Shown in pieces: positions 24,810-33,160 of a stretch of 64,000 nt of DNA (position 1 is the first letter of the stretch; the number at the start of each line of letters is the position of its first letter). The notes below the pieces were generated by a model. It was not told the origin of the DNA, ran no database searches, and saw only the letters and a list, made by a program, of their open reading frames with translations. The position numbers and the translations under genes were made by a program. Origin of the DNA: Humitalea rosea (GTDB taxonomy: Bacteria; Pseudomonadota; Alphaproteobacteria; Acetobacterales; Acetobacteraceae); NCBI RefSeq assembly GCF_003253705.1, contig NZ_QKYU01000024.1:1-64000 (forward strand), read 5' to 3'.

Positions 24810-25429
24810 TCGCTGCCACGCTCCTGTGCGGCGATCGCTGCGTCGCAGGCCCGCTCCAGGCGCAGGATCTCGGGATCGAGCGCCGCAATCTGCTCGGCGG
24901 CGCGCTGGAGCGCGCGGCGTGCAGCTTCAAGCTCCGTATGGATGTTGCGGACCGGGCCGATGATGTCCGTGTCAAGCTTGGAGAAGTACTGCGCAGGCTT
25001 GGCCCACGGCCCCCGCGAGCCGTGTGGCGCACGCTGTGCGGGCGTGGCCCGCGTCTTGAGGCCGGCGCTTACCTTTTCCACATCCCAGCGGCCATTCGGT
25101 TCCCGCGCGATGCGGCCGGATCGCTCTGCTTTCTGCAGGGAGGTATGGGAACAGCCGAGGCGTCGAGCAAGCTCGCGCGTCGAGGCGATGCCGCTTCCAC
25201 CGACAGGGCGGGGAGCATCATCTGCGGCGCCGGTCTGATCTGGCGCGACATCAGTTTTGACGCGACGCTCGCGCGCAGGCTTTCCCGACAGACCTCGCTG
25301 GACGTTCTCCACGTCCCAGGTGCCGTCATCTTCCCGCGCGATGCGCCCAGCGCGTTCGGCGTTCTGGATGGCGGTGTGCGAGAGACCGAGCCGGCGCGCG
25401 ACCTCTCGGGCCGAGGTGACGCCACTCAT
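24806..25429 (-). CDS. Double HTH protein related to the small terminase
   Basis: A 207-residue protein with two copies of one HTH module: about 6-47 (ARRLGLSHTAIQNAERAGR) and about 82-122 (ARRLGCSHTSLQKAERSGR). Each ends in a wing, WDVENV or WDVEKV. Both closely match the single module of the small terminase at 15015-15530. A C-terminal coiled helix (IHTELEAARRALQRAAEQIA) could oligomerise. It could be a DNA-binding protein acting at the origin or packaging site, made by duplication. It is coupled to the primase gene by a four-base overlap. Confidence 0.65.
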   Translation of the reverse strand: MSGVTSAREVARRLGLSHTAIQNAERAGRIAREDDGTWDVENVQRGLSGKPARERRVKTDVAPDQTGAADDAPRPVGGSGIASTRELARRLGCSHTSLQKAERSGRIAREPNGRWDVEKVSAGLKTRATPAQRAPHGSRGPWAKPAQYFSKLDTDIIGPVRNIHTELEAARRALQRAAEQIAALDPEILRLERACDAAIAAQERGSE

Positions 25430-25779
25430 GGGCGACCACCTGCAGCAAGCGGCGGCGCCGGATGCCGTCCCTGATCCAGCAGGCGAGCAAGCTCATCCTG
25501 GTAGGCGGTGATGATCACCTCCAGCAGCGTCAGCCATTCCGCCTCCGTCAGCACGGCGAGATCGGTTTTCCCGATGCTCTCCAGGTACTCGCCCGCCATG
25601 GGGCTGGCCGCCGCGATGGCTGCGATCTCGTGCTCGTCGGGATCAACCACGCCCCACCTCCTGCAGAGCGCGCTCATGCAGCGCATGGAACAGGCCGGCA
25701 GGGGCTCGGAGGTCCGCACGCGCGGATCGAACCAACCGAAGCCGCGGGCGGTACGGAGGCGACATGCGGCGCATCTCAC
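25426..25779 (-). CDS. DUF6511 zinc-finger phage protein
   Basis: A 117-residue protein. Cysteines in MRCAACRLRTARGFGWFDP and CSMRCMSALCRRWG look like a zinc-binding treble clef. The end (AGEYLESIGKTDLAVLTEAE, then WLTLLEVIITAYQDEL) is the DUF6511 signature. Relatives occur next to phage helicases. It overlaps the helicase gene end and the double-HTH gene start by four bases each. Confidence 0.75.
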   Translation of the reverse strand: MRCAACRLRTARGFGWFDPRVRTSEPLPACSMRCMSALCRRWGVVDPDEHEIAAIAAASPMAGEYLESIGKTDLAVLTEAEWLTLLEVIITAYQDELARLLDQGRHPAPPLAAGGRP

Positions 25780-27359
25780 ACGAACCTCGCGGCGGCGATC
25801 TCGGTGTACTGGCCCGCGGGCCGCACCTGGATCGCGATGGGACGGCGCAGCTGATCCAGCTGTTCGAGCGCCTCATCCACCGTCGTCGGGGGCGGCAGAT
25901 TGCCGGCGCGGCGCCGCCACCAGCCGACCGCCTTGTCCCGCGGGAAGCCGGTATGCTCGAAGCAAACCCACTCGCTGTGCCGCGCCAGGCCGCATTCGTA
26001 GGTGACGCGCAGCGAGGCTGGCTTCCCTGGCTTGTCGTGCCGGGCATAGGTGATGCCGGTCACATCGCACCACGCCGCCTGGATCTGCGTCGAGAGCAGC
26101 GCGTTCGACGCCGCCTGCGGCGCCACCTTCACGACCGGCGGCGGGAACTCATGGTCACACTCGATGCAGTGCCGCGCGCTGGCGTGGTTGATGGTCTGGC
26201 ATTCCGGGCAGACCTTGATCGGTGCCTCGCCGTCGCCGGCGGGTTCCTTCTTTCGTCCATCCACCGTGTCGATCGGACCGTGCCGCGCCGTGTTGCCGGC
26301 GAAGTCGAGCACCAGGCAGTCATCCTTGCCCTCGGCCAGGCGCGTGCCGCGACCCACCATCTGGACGTAGAGGCCCACACTCTTCGTGGGGCGCAGCAGC
26401 GCGATGAGATCGGTGCCGGGCGCGTCGAAGCCGGTGGTGAGGACATTGGCGTTGGTGACGCACCGCAGCCGCCCCGCCTTGAAGGCCGCCAGGATGCCGT
26501 CGCGCTCCGGCCCGGGCGTATCACCGGTCACGGTCTCGGCGGAGATGCCATGCTCGCGGATGGCATCGCGGACATGGCGCGCATGGGCCACGCCGGAGCA
26601 GAAGACCAGCCAGGAGCCGCGCCCCTCACCGTGCTGGACGATCTCGGCCACGGCGGCGCGGGTCACATCGTCGCGGTCGACCGCCGCCTCGAGGTCCTTG
26701 GCGATGAACTCGCCGCCACGCGTGCCGACGCCACCGACGTCGAGCTGCGTCGACGTCTGCTTGGGCACGACGGGGCAGAGATAGCCCTGCTGGATCATCT
26801 CCAGCACCGGCACCTGGAAAGCGATGTCGGTGAAGAGCCGATCCTTGCCTTCGTGGAGCATTCCGCTGTCCAGGCGATACGGTGTCGCCGTGAAGCCCAC
26901 GACCTTCAACAGCCCTGCGTTGATCTCGTTCAACTGCGCCAGGAAGGAGCGGTACATGCCGCTGTCGCCGCGGCCGAGCAGGTGTGCTTCGTCGATCAGC
27001 ACGAGGTCGCAGCGCTGCACCTGCCGCGCGTGGCGGTGGATGGACTGGATACCAGCGAACAGGATCTGCGCATGAATGTCGCGGCGGGACAGCCCGGCCG
27101 AGTAGATGCCGGCCGGCGCTTCCGGCCAGGCGCGCAGCAGCGCCATGAAGTTCTGCTGGATCAGCTCCTTCACGTGGGTGAGGATCAACACGCGGGTGTC
27201 GCCGTAGGCAGCGATGGCCTCACGCGTGAAGCCGGCGATGCACAGGCTCTTGCCCGTGCCGGTCGGCATCACGACCAGCGGATTGCCGCTGCTGGCCGAG
27301 AAGTAGTCGTACAGCGCCTCGACGGCGGCGCGCTGATAGGGGCGGAGCGCTAGGGTCAC
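25776..27359 (-). CDS. DEAD/DEAH-box helicase (SF2) with zinc ribbon
   Basis: A 527-residue helicase read from a GTG at 27359. Motifs: Q-like LRPYQ, I (MPTGTGKS), Ia (LTHVKELIQQN), II (DEAH), III (GFTATPYR), V (TTGFDAPG), VI (QMVGRGTR). After the two RecA domains comes a zinc ribbon (CPECQTINHASARHCIECDH, about residues 385-405) and a C-terminal part (AWCDVTGITYARH ... PRDKAVGWWRRR) typical of phage RecQ/UvsW-like helicases. It probably remodels replication or recombination intermediates. The start overlaps the stop of the nuclease gene (GTGA). Confidence 0.9.
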   Translation of the reverse strand: MTLALRPYQRAAVEALYDYFSASSGNPLVVMPTGTGKSLCIAGFTREAIAAYGDTRVLILTHVKELIQQNFMALLRAWPEAPAGIYSAGLSRRDIHAQILFAGIQSIHRHARQVQRCDLVLIDEAHLLGRGDSGMYRSFLAQLNEINAGLLKVVGFTATPYRLDSGMLHEGKDRLFTDIAFQVPVLEMIQQGYLCPVVPKQTSTQLDVGGVGTRGGEFIAKDLEAAVDRDDVTRAAVAEIVQHGEGRGSWLVFCSGVAHARHVRDAIREHGISAETVTGDTPGPERDGILAAFKAGRLRCVTNANVLTTGFDAPGTDLIALLRPTKSVGLYVQMVGRGTRLAEGKDDCLVLDFAGNTARHGPIDTVDGRKKEPAGDGEAPIKVCPECQTINHASARHCIECDHEFPPPVVKVAPQAASNALLSTQIQAAWCDVTGITYARHDKPGKPASLRVTYECGLARHSEWVCFEHTGFPRDKAVGWWRRRAGNLPPPTTVDEALEQLDQLRRPIAIQVRPAGQYTEIAAARFV

Positions 27360-28456
27360 GCGGCCACTCCCATCGCCGCAGCATCCACCTTGCTGAGCCA
27401 GCGCCCGCCCGTCTTGCAACCGGTGCAGATCAGCTCGGCGATGTGCGGCCCCTTGCCGGGCCCGACCCGATAGATCGTGGCGCGACAGATCCGGCACGGC
27501 AGGTGCGCGACGATGTCGGGCGGCGCCGCGGCGGGCACGCCGTCACGCCATTCGGTGCCGTCCGGCAGTCGATAGCTGACCCAGTCCTCGCCGGCGTCGA
27601 CCTGCTCGGCGGCCACGAAATCCGGCAGGTACAGATGCGCCGCGCATCCTGCCTCCTGCTCGCGCCGGCCGATAGGGGCGTGGTGGCGCGCGCAATGCCA
27701 GTCACCACCCGGGGCGGGCGAGGCATGGAGGCAGGACCGGCAGTGCCGCTCCGGTGCCGCACCGGCATGGCAGACGGCGTGGTGGTCGCAAAAGCGGCAC
27801 TGCCACCAGGCCGGGTCCTGGCTAATGCGGGCCGGCGGCCGGGCGGCACCGATGATGCGCTCGGCCTTGGCCAGGATGCGCAGCCCGGACTCGGCGTCGT
27901 GCCGGATACGCTCCTGGTAGAGCTCGTCCGTGTCCTTGCAGACCGCCAGATAGAAGGCTCGATCGAGGCCGGCGAGCTGCATGTAGGCCTGCATCTGCGC
28001 CCAGTGCAGCGGCTTGGAGGCGGCGACGCCATCGGCCTTCAGCTTGGCAAAGGACTTGGCGCTGTGGGTCTTGAATTCGCAGACGTGCCAGGTGCTCGGC
28101 GCCTCGGGCAGACCGATCGCCACTGCGTCCATGCTGCCGCCGAAGTGGCCGGAGGCATCGCGCAGGTTCCACTGACGCCCCGTCGCGGGATCCAGGTCCA
28201 GGACGGTGACGCCGACGCGGCGCAGGTCGGCGACGAAGCGGGCCTCGGCCAGATTGCCGGTGTCGAACAGCCGCAGCAGCCGTCCGGTGTGCCGGGCGCG
28301 GGTGGCCCACCGGAAGGAGTACCAGATGGCCCGCTCGCATTCGGTGCCGATCAGCGAGGCGCCGAGATGCGCGCGATAGCCGCTATCCGCTGCCGCCTCA
28401 TAGGCCGCGTAGATGGCGGTGATGGTGGGACATGCGGGCGAAGGAAGGACAGCCAT
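27356..28456 (-). CDS. Cas4/RecB-like PD-(D/E)XK exonuclease
   Basis: A 366-residue nuclease. LIGTECERAIWYSFRWA near residue 35, GSMDAVAI (about 109) and CEFKTH (about 127) form the PD-(D/E)XK core of the RecB/Cas4 family, followed by QMQAYMQLAGLDRAFYLAV. The Cys-rich stretch (CRFCDHHAVCHAG, CRSC) and a C-terminal zinc ribbon (CRICRATIY ... CTGCKTGG) follow. It probably resects DNA ends for recombination by the DUF669/Sak4 pair. The ATG at 28456 is the first start that keeps the conserved fold. Confidence 0.8.
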   Translation of the reverse strand: MAVLPSPACPTITAIYAAYEAAADSGYRAHLGASLIGTECERAIWYSFRWATRARHTGRLLRLFDTGNLAEARFVADLRRVGVTVLDLDPATGRQWNLRDASGHFGGSMDAVAIGLPEAPSTWHVCEFKTHSAKSFAKLKADGVAASKPLHWAQMQAYMQLAGLDRAFYLAVCKDTDELYQERIRHDAESGLRILAKAERIIGAARPPARISQDPAWWQCRFCDHHAVCHAGAAPERHCRSCLHASPAPGGDWHCARHHAPIGRREQEAGCAAHLYLPDFVAAEQVDAGEDWVSYRLPDGTEWRDGVPAAAPPDIVAHLPCRICRATIYRVGPGKGPHIAELICTGCKTGGRWLSKVDAAAMGVAA

Positions 28457-28514
28457 GACCTGATCCTGGTTCGAGGGAGAGAGGCCAGCAGGCGCGCGGC
28501 CTGCCGGCTGGTGA

Positions 28515-29054
28515 TCAGGCATTGCGGCGCCAGGGCGGGGTGGCCACGGCGCTGGTGCGGGTGGCCGGCGGAGGTGCCGCGGCGGCTGGACGGGGCCCCG
28601 GGGTAGCCGGGCGCGGGGTGGTGCCGGCGGCGGTGCTAGTGTTGGCCGCCGAGTAGCCGGCGACCTTGTTCCGCGCCTCACGGTAGACGCCGTATTTGTC
28701 GTTGCCCGCGGGTTCGACCCTCAGCGTGATGATCAGCGGCTTGAAGTGCAGCTGCTCGCTGTCGCTGACATGCACCTGGCCGACCGCGTGGCAGATGGCC
28801 GACAGCGTGCGCTGCGCGATCTCGACCGTCTGCTCGTTGCGGTTCACCAGATTCAGCTGGTCGAAGATCTTCCGGCGCGCGGAGGGGCCTTCCAGCACCT
28901 CGAACACCAGCTTGAGCAGCTGCCCATCGCCCGCCTTGGTCGGCAGCATCTCGCTCTCGATCAGATGCGCGAGGTACTTGCCGGGCGGCAGCACCTCGAG
29001 CGGGACAGCGGGGGCGACTTCCGTCGCGTCAAAGGTTCCATTCAGGGATGCCAT
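28515..29054 (-). CDS. DUF669 single-strand DNA-binding-like protein
   Basis: A 179-residue protein. Residues 1-125 match the DUF669 family: VPLEVLPPGKYLAHLIESEM, LLKLVFEVLEGPSARRKIFD and NRNEQTVEIAQRTLSAICHA. The C-terminal 55 residues are a Pro/Ala/Thr linker ending in PPWRRNA, similar to the disordered tail of SSB. It lies next to the Sak4-like ATPase gene, a standard phage recombination pair. Confidence 0.82.
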   Translation of the reverse strand: MASLNGTFDATEVAPAVPLEVLPPGKYLAHLIESEMLPTKAGDGQLLKLVFEVLEGPSARRKIFDQLNLVNRNEQTVEIAQRTLSAICHAVGQVHVSDSEQLHFKPLIITLRVEPAGNDKYGVYREARNKVAGYSAANTSTAAGTTPRPATPGPRPAAAAPPPATRTSAVATPPWRRNA

Positions 29055-29057
29055 GGG

Positions 29058-29849
29058 TCAGCTCCGGGCTTCGGTGGTGGAGGCGGGGGCGGCGCTGGGC
29101 GGCGTCGCGTAGAAGGGGATGCCGGCGGCGAGCTCGGGCCAGGACAGCGGCAGCGTCTCGGCCAGCCCGAAGCGGTTTTTCGCGAGGAAGGCCGGCCGCT
29201 CGGCGGTGTGCAGCAGGCGATCACCGCCGCTGACGCCGCGGACCACCTTCTTGTTGAAGCCGACGTCCGACTTCAGCGTGCTGACGCGGTAGTTCGCGAA
29301 GAGCACGGCATCGACATGCTCCTGCACCAGGGCCGATGCGCTGCGATGGAGCTTCGGCTGGTACCGGTCGTAGGGTTCCGTCTCGGGGCTGTCGAAACGC
29401 TTGATCTCGGCGTGGGCGATGAGGATCACGCCCATGCCGCGCTCCTCACGCAGCGCGTTCACGCCGTCGAGGAAGCCGCGCCAGGTATCCAGTGCCGCCA
29501 AGTAGCCCTTGCCGTAGCCGAAGGACTCGATGTCCGGCTGGCTGTGCGTCTGCGCCGTGTGCTGCCACACCAGCGGCTCCAGCCAGTCGAGGCTGTCCAC
29601 CACCAGCGTCTCGAAGTCATGCGGCTCGAAGTAGAGCGCGGCCAAAGCCTCCATGATCTCATCGAAGCTGCGCAGCAGCCCGAAGGTCGTCGCCTCGATC
29701 CGCCCGAGCCCATCCTCGGTCTGCAGAATGACGGGCCGAGGCGAGGCTGCGGCAAACTCTGTCTTGCCGACACCGGCGACGCCGTAGAGCAGCAGCCTCG
29801 GTGGGGAGAGGCTGGTGCTGCTGCGCAGGGATGCGAGGGAGATCGCCAT
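29058..29849 (-). CDS. Sak4-like RecA-fold recombination ATPase
   Basis: A 263-residue ATPase. The P-loop is LLLYGVAGVGKTEFA at about 20-34, Walker B is FETLVVDSLDWLEPL at about 80-94, and a third strand GMGVILIAHAEIKRFD follows. This is the AAA_24/Sak4 group used for single-strand annealing or recombination in phages. It lies between the DUF669 gene and a small gene with which it shares one base. Confidence 0.82.
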   Translation of the reverse strand: MAISLASLRSSTSLSPPRLLLYGVAGVGKTEFAAASPRPVILQTEDGLGRIEATTFGLLRSFDEIMEALAALYFEPHDFETLVVDSLDWLEPLVWQHTAQTHSQPDIESFGYGKGYLAALDTWRGFLDGVNALREERGMGVILIAHAEIKRFDSPETEPYDRYQPKLHRSASALVQEHVDAVLFANYRVSTLKSDVGFNKKVVRGVSGGDRLLHTAERPAFLAKNRFGLAETLPLSWPELAAGIPFYATPPSAAPASTTEARS

Positions 29850-30037
29850 CAGTTCGCCTCCTGCTTCGCGGCGCGCGGCTTGGCCTTGATGACATCAACC
29901 TTGATGTCGCCACCTGCGCGCGCGACGACTTCGGTGAAGCTGTCGAGCGTCGGCTCGAAGGCGGCGACGTCCTTCGCGCGGGCGACGGCATCACCCTGCA
30001 GCGGGATGACGACCTGGATGCGGAGTTCGTGCGCCAT
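29849..30037 (-). CDS. Small hypothetical phage protein
   Basis: A 62-residue protein (MAHELRIQVVIPLQGD ... EVVARAGGDIKVDVIKAKPR) with a beta strand, a helix and a basic tail. Its stop shares one base with the Sak4-like start and its start shares one base with the preceding gene stop, so it is embedded in the operon. It may be a small subunit or regulator of the recombination proteins. No family recognised. Confidence 0.55.
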   Translation of the reverse strand: MAHELRIQVVIPLQGDAVARAKDVAAFEPTLDSFTEVVARAGGDIKVDVIKAKPRAAKQEAN

Positions 30038-30513
30038 CACGCGGCGTCCTTCTGTTCGAGGGTGTAGGAGGGGCGGCCGGTGGCGACGGTGCGCGCCGGC
30101 TCGAAGACCGCGCGGATGCGCGGCGGCCAGGCCGTGAAGCGGCTTTCCGGCACGCGGATCTCGGTGGTGACGTAGTCCGCGGGATCCTCGCCCCACGCCA
30201 CGATGGTGGCGACCGCCACGGCCAGCTTCGGCTGGTCCCACGCCGCCTTTTTCGGGAGGTCGGCGACGACTTCGAAGGCGTCATCGGCGATGCGGACGCG
30301 GCCGGTGTCCTTGCCCTCGGCGCGACGGGCCGCGGCGGCGGGACCGCCGTAGCGGGCATGCAGCGAGTCGTGCAGCAGGTCGGCGAGGTACTTGGCGTCG
30401 GCCTTCAGCGCCCCGACCTCTTCCAGCAGCAGCGCCAGATGATCGACGGGCAGGCGGGCGGCCTGCGCGGCGTCCATCTCGCGCAGCTGCGCCAGAGTGG
30501 TTCGGTTGGTCAT
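30037..30513 (-). CDS. Hypothetical phage protein
   Basis: A 158-residue protein. It starts with a coiled helix (LAQLREMDAAQAARLPVDHL) followed by ALLLEEVGALKADAKYLADL and a part with ADDAFEVVADLPKKAAWDQP. Relatives occur in replication clusters of similar prophages; I know no function. It ends at the start base of the 62-residue gene, so translation is probably linked. Confidence 0.55.
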   Translation of the reverse strand: MTNRTTLAQLREMDAAQAARLPVDHLALLLEEVGALKADAKYLADLLHDSLHARYGGPAAAARRAEGKDTGRVRIADDAFEVVADLPKKAAWDQPKLAVAVATIVAWGEDPADYVTTEIRVPESRFTAWPPRIRAVFEPARTVATGRPSYTLEQKDAA

Positions 30514-30542
30514 GGTGGTCCTTCTGGTCGAGGGGATGGTGC

Positions 30543-30671
30543 TCATCGGACGGTCGCCAGTTCGGCGAGCCAGAGGAGCGCGATGAAGCCGCCGGCGAGC
30601 AGCGCGCCGCCGGCCAGGTTGCGGACCGCTTCGCCGATGGCGTGCACGCTGCGGGCGGTGCGCGGGCTCAC
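30543..30671 (-). CDS. 42-residue single-span membrane protein
   Basis: Read from a GTG at 30671 overlapping the stop of the upstream nuclease gene (GTGA), the pattern used throughout this operon. The protein (starting VSPRTARSVHAIGEAVRN) has one membrane helix, GGALLAGGFIALLWLAELA. It may be an inner-membrane exclusion or lysis accessory peptide. Confidence rests on the overlap and the clear membrane segment. Confidence 0.45.
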   Translation of the reverse strand: MSPRTARSVHAIGEAVRNLAGGALLAGGFIALLWLAELATVR

Positions 30672-31105
30672 AGCGTCGCCTCGGCGATGGCGTCGGCCGG
30701 CGGCAACGCGCCTTCCTCGGCCTGGCGCGCGCGACGAGTACGACTGCGATCGGAATCCGGGTCCGCGCACCGTGCGCTGCGGCCGACGATCTCCAGCCAG
30801 ACGTGCAGGGGCAGCACCACGAAGGGCGCTGCGCGGTCGCGCCAGAGGAACAGGGCGTCGTTTCCACCGAGCCAGCGCTCCAGCGTCTTGAAGCCGTCGC
30901 CCTCGGCGCGAGCCTTGACCTCTGCCTTCACCGGCTCCGAGCCGCGGACGTACAGGTCAACGTCGGCGCCGTTGCCGCGGTACCGGACGGCGCCGGACAG
31001 CGGCACACGCTCGGCGTGGATGCCGCACTTCAGGTGGGTTTCGACGATGGCGCGCTCACGGCGCAGGCCTTTGTCGCGGGATGGCTTCCCCATGGCTGGC
31101 CTCAC
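30668..31105 (-). CDS. Holliday-junction-resolvase-like PD-(D/E)XK protein
   Basis: A 145-residue protein. KPSRDKGLRRERAIVETHL, then AERVPLSGAVRYRGNGADVD and VKAEVKARAEG form the E...D...ExK pattern of the archaeal Hjc/VRR-NUC-like nucleases: E near residue 18, GADVDLYV, then AEVKAR. It would resolve branched phage DNA. A GTG at 31105 overlaps the upstream stop; an ATG four codons on is the alternative. Confidence 0.68.
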   Translation of the reverse strand: MRPAMGKPSRDKGLRRERAIVETHLKCGIHAERVPLSGAVRYRGNGADVDLYVRGSEPVKAEVKARAEGDGFKTLERWLGGNDALFLWRDRAAPFVVLPLHVWLEIVGRSARCADPDSDRSRTRRARQAEEGALPPADAIAEATL

Positions 31106-31485
31106 GCCGCCTGCTTGAGAGCAGCGGGGACCGGCATGGCCGCGCCGCGGAGGGCGCGCGGCCGAGGTCGCACGATCAGCAGGTAGGCGAAGCGCTCCTC
31201 GCCGAGCCGGCGCTGCACCAGATGCACCCAGCCGGCCTCGGCCAGTTGCAGAACACGGTCGGCGACAGCGCCGAGATCGCGGCAGCGATCCGGGCTAAGC
31301 ACCTGCGTCTGGGGTGCCCGATCCCGAGCCAGCATGCCGATGTGATAGGTGATGGTATCGCCGGGCACCGCATCGGCCAGGCGGTCGCAGAGATCGTTCT
31401 CGCTCACGACGATGGTCGTCGGTACGTTGGCCTTCGACACCTGGGCGGGTGGCAGCAAATGGGTGGTGAGGTGCACGAGGTGCAT
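31102..31485 (-). CDS. Hypothetical phage protein
   Basis: A 127-residue protein (MHLVHLTTHLLPPAQVSKAN). It has a mixed alpha/beta part (ITYHIGMLARDRAPQTQV) and a basic winged-helix-like stretch (VADRVLQLAEAGWVHLVQRR) ending in RFAYLLIVRPRPRALRG. It may bind DNA. It lies between the sigma-like gene and the resolvase gene in the early operon. Confidence 0.5.
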   Translation of the reverse strand: MHLVHLTTHLLPPAQVSKANVPTTIVVSENDLCDRLADAVPGDTITYHIGMLARDRAPQTQVLSPDRCRDLGAVADRVLQLAEAGWVHLVQRRLGEERFAYLLIVRPRPRALRGAAMPVPAALKQAA

Positions 31486-31526
31486 CGGTCGGCTCTCCCT
31501 GGAACGCATGGTTCGGCTCTTGTTCT

Positions 31527-32150
31527 CTACGGATCGGTGGGTGGGTTTTTCTCAGCCGGCGCAGTGAGCTGGGCGCGCGCGCTGCCGCGCCTCGGGCGAA
31601 GGCCCGTCGCGTGCAGCCAGCAGCGGAGATCGGCGACCGAGCGGTAGAAGGTCGGGCGGGACTGGGTGCTGGCCCGCTGCGCGCTCGGCACATCCCCCTC
31701 GGCGGCCAGCAGCCGCAGGATGGATTGCGGCGCGGTCGGCAGTTCCTCGGCCACGCGCTGGAGGTCGAGTTCCAGGCACGGATCGCTGTGATCCTGCTGG
31801 GTCGCTGAGCAGCCGTTAGGGAACGCATCCACTTCGAGCGGGAGAAAGACCGGCTGCGGCAGGTCGCGCTGGATGCGCGCGTGGTCGGCGACGACATGCC
31901 GGGCGACGAACCCGACAAAGGTCGACCACGCGCCGCGCTCCGGGTCGAAGTGCCGGCTGCGTTGCAGCATGGCGACCAGGATGTCCTGGCACAGGTCCTC
32001 CCGGTCGGGGGCGGAGAGTTGCAGCCGGCGCGCCCCCCGGGCGGCCCGGTGCCGGGCGGTGGAGAGGGCCTGGCGCAATTGTGGCTGGTCCCAGGCGGGT
32101 CGGTCGGCGGGGTCCGAAGTGCGTTGTGTGATCATGTCTAGCTCCGGCAT
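31527..32150 (-). CDS. Phage-encoded sigma-70 family (ECF-like) factor
   Basis: A 207-residue protein. Residues about 45-105 match sigma region 2: LSAPDREDLCQDILVAMLQR, SRHFDPERGAWSTFVGFVAR and HVVADHARIQRD. The C-terminal 50 residues (SRPTFYRSVADLRCWLHATG) could be the region 4 HTH. It is the first gene of the leftward early operon, so it could direct RNA polymerase to late phage promoters. ATG at 32150 or 32135 are both possible. Confidence 0.72.
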   Translation of the reverse strand: MPELDMITQRTSDPADRPAWDQPQLRQALSTARHRAARGARRLQLSAPDREDLCQDILVAMLQRSRHFDPERGAWSTFVGFVARHVVADHARIQRDLPQPVFLPLEVDAFPNGCSATQQDHSDPCLELDLQRVAEELPTAPQSILRLLAAEGDVPSAQRASTQSRPTFYRSVADLRCWLHATGLRPRRGSARAQLTAPAEKNPPTDP

Positions 32151-32220
32151 CGCGCTGGTTGCGTCGATGAGCGGACCGGACCACGAGGCGCTGCGGCCGA
32201 TTGACCAACAAAGGCGATAA

Positions 32221-32245
32221 ATGCCGGCCAGGATTGTGCCGGCAT
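32221..32245. promoter_or_regulatory. ATGCCGGC inverted repeat, putative phage operator
   Basis: A perfect 8-base inverted repeat (ATGCCGGC - 9 bases - GCCGGCAT), followed at 32252-32259 by a further GGCCGGCA half site. It lies in the 278-base divergent region between the sigma-like gene and the ImmA/IrrE gene. Its size and place suit the binding site of the XRE repressor at 33157-33444. Confidence 0.5.
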
Positions 32246-32370
32246 ATTCTTGGCCGGCAGGAAAACCAGAGGTTTCCGAGGACTACGCCGGGTCCGGGCG
32301 CCGCGTGGGATTTCGGTGCGAAGATTTAATGACTGGCACTTGTTCGCGATGCTGGACTCAGCACGGGTGA

Positions 32371-32387
32371 GGAACATAAAAGGAACA
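32371..32387. promoter_or_regulatory. GGAACA direct repeats upstream of the ImmA/IrrE gene
   Basis: GGAACA at 32371-32376 and 32382-32387 are 11 bases apart (one helix turn), and GTTC at 32342-32345 is a possible inverted half. They lie 42-58 bases before the ATG at 32429. They could be a second regulator site or overlap the promoter core. Confidence 0.35.
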
Positions 32388-32428
32388 CACGCCTTAACCC
32401 CTCACGTCATCAACCGAGGCTTGCCGCA

Positions 32429-33160
32429 ATGCCGGTATCCCTGACCTATGCCCACCACCCGCAGACCGGCGTCCCGCATCGGCTCACGGCCGAGGCTGTC
32501 TGGGCTGTCGCCGCCCAATTGCGCCGCGTCGTCGCGCGGAGGGACAGCGCCTGGGCGTTGGATGCGGGAGCGCTGGCTGCTACGGCGAGCGTGCTCGAGG
32601 TCAACAGCCGGCAGATCACCGCCGAGTGGGACTTCGCCCATGCAGTGCATGATGAGGACGGCCGCGCTGTGCTGGGCATCTGCGAGACCGACCCCGCGGC
32701 ACCGGGGCTGGCGCTGGTGTCGGTCAATGCGGGCATGATGGCCAACCGGCCAGAATTGGCGCTCAGCACGGCAGCGCATGAGGTTGGCCACATCGTGTTC
32801 GACGTGCCATCCGCCGTAGAGCAGCCCGCACGGCGCTATCGGTCGGTGACGGCCGACCCTGGCTGCCTCGATCGGGCCACGTTGCTGTCCGAGCGACGTG
32901 CCAATGAATTCATGGGGGCGCTGCTGGTGCCGCCTTCGCCACTGCATCTTCGCATGGTCGCGCATGCGCGGGCCGAGAAGCTGCTGATGGTGCATGCGCC
33001 ACATCGGGGACGCCCCGGATTCCGTGTCCTCGCCCGCGACACGCCCGAGGAAGCCCTGGCGGGTGTCGTGGCGGCGCTGGCCGGTGATTTCGGCGTCTCG
33101 GACAGATTCATCGCCGTGCGACTGCAACGCTACGGCTTGATTGAAGGAGCAGGGCTGTGA
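32429..33160 (+). CDS. ImmA/IrrE family metallopeptidase
   Basis: A 243-residue protein with the zinc motif AAHEVGHIVFD near residue 112-122 and a later glutamate in SERRANEFMGALLVP, the IrrE/ImmA signature. It probably cleaves the phage repressor after a DNA-damage signal and so induces the prophage. The following XRE repressor gene overlaps its stop (GTGA), the usual ImmA-ImmR arrangement, although here the peptidase comes first. The N-terminal 80 residues are not recognised. Confidence 0.85.
   Translation: MPVSLTYAHHPQTGVPHRLTAEAVWAVAAQLRRVVARRDSAWALDAGALAATASVLEVNSRQITAEWDFAHAVHDEDGRAVLGICETDPAAPGLALVSVNAGMMANRPELALSTAAHEVGHIVFDVPSAVEQPARRYRSVTADPGCLDRATLLSERRANEFMGALLVPPSPLHLRMVAHARAEKLLMVHAPHRGRPGFRVLARDTPEEALAGVVAALAGDFGVSDRFIAVRLQRYGLIEGAGL

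Noticed and set aside
27356-28456. Cas4 of a CRISPR system
   Set aside because: The fold is Cas4/RecB-like but the gene is in a phage recombination operon with helicase, DUF669 and Sak4-like genes; no cas genes or array occur.
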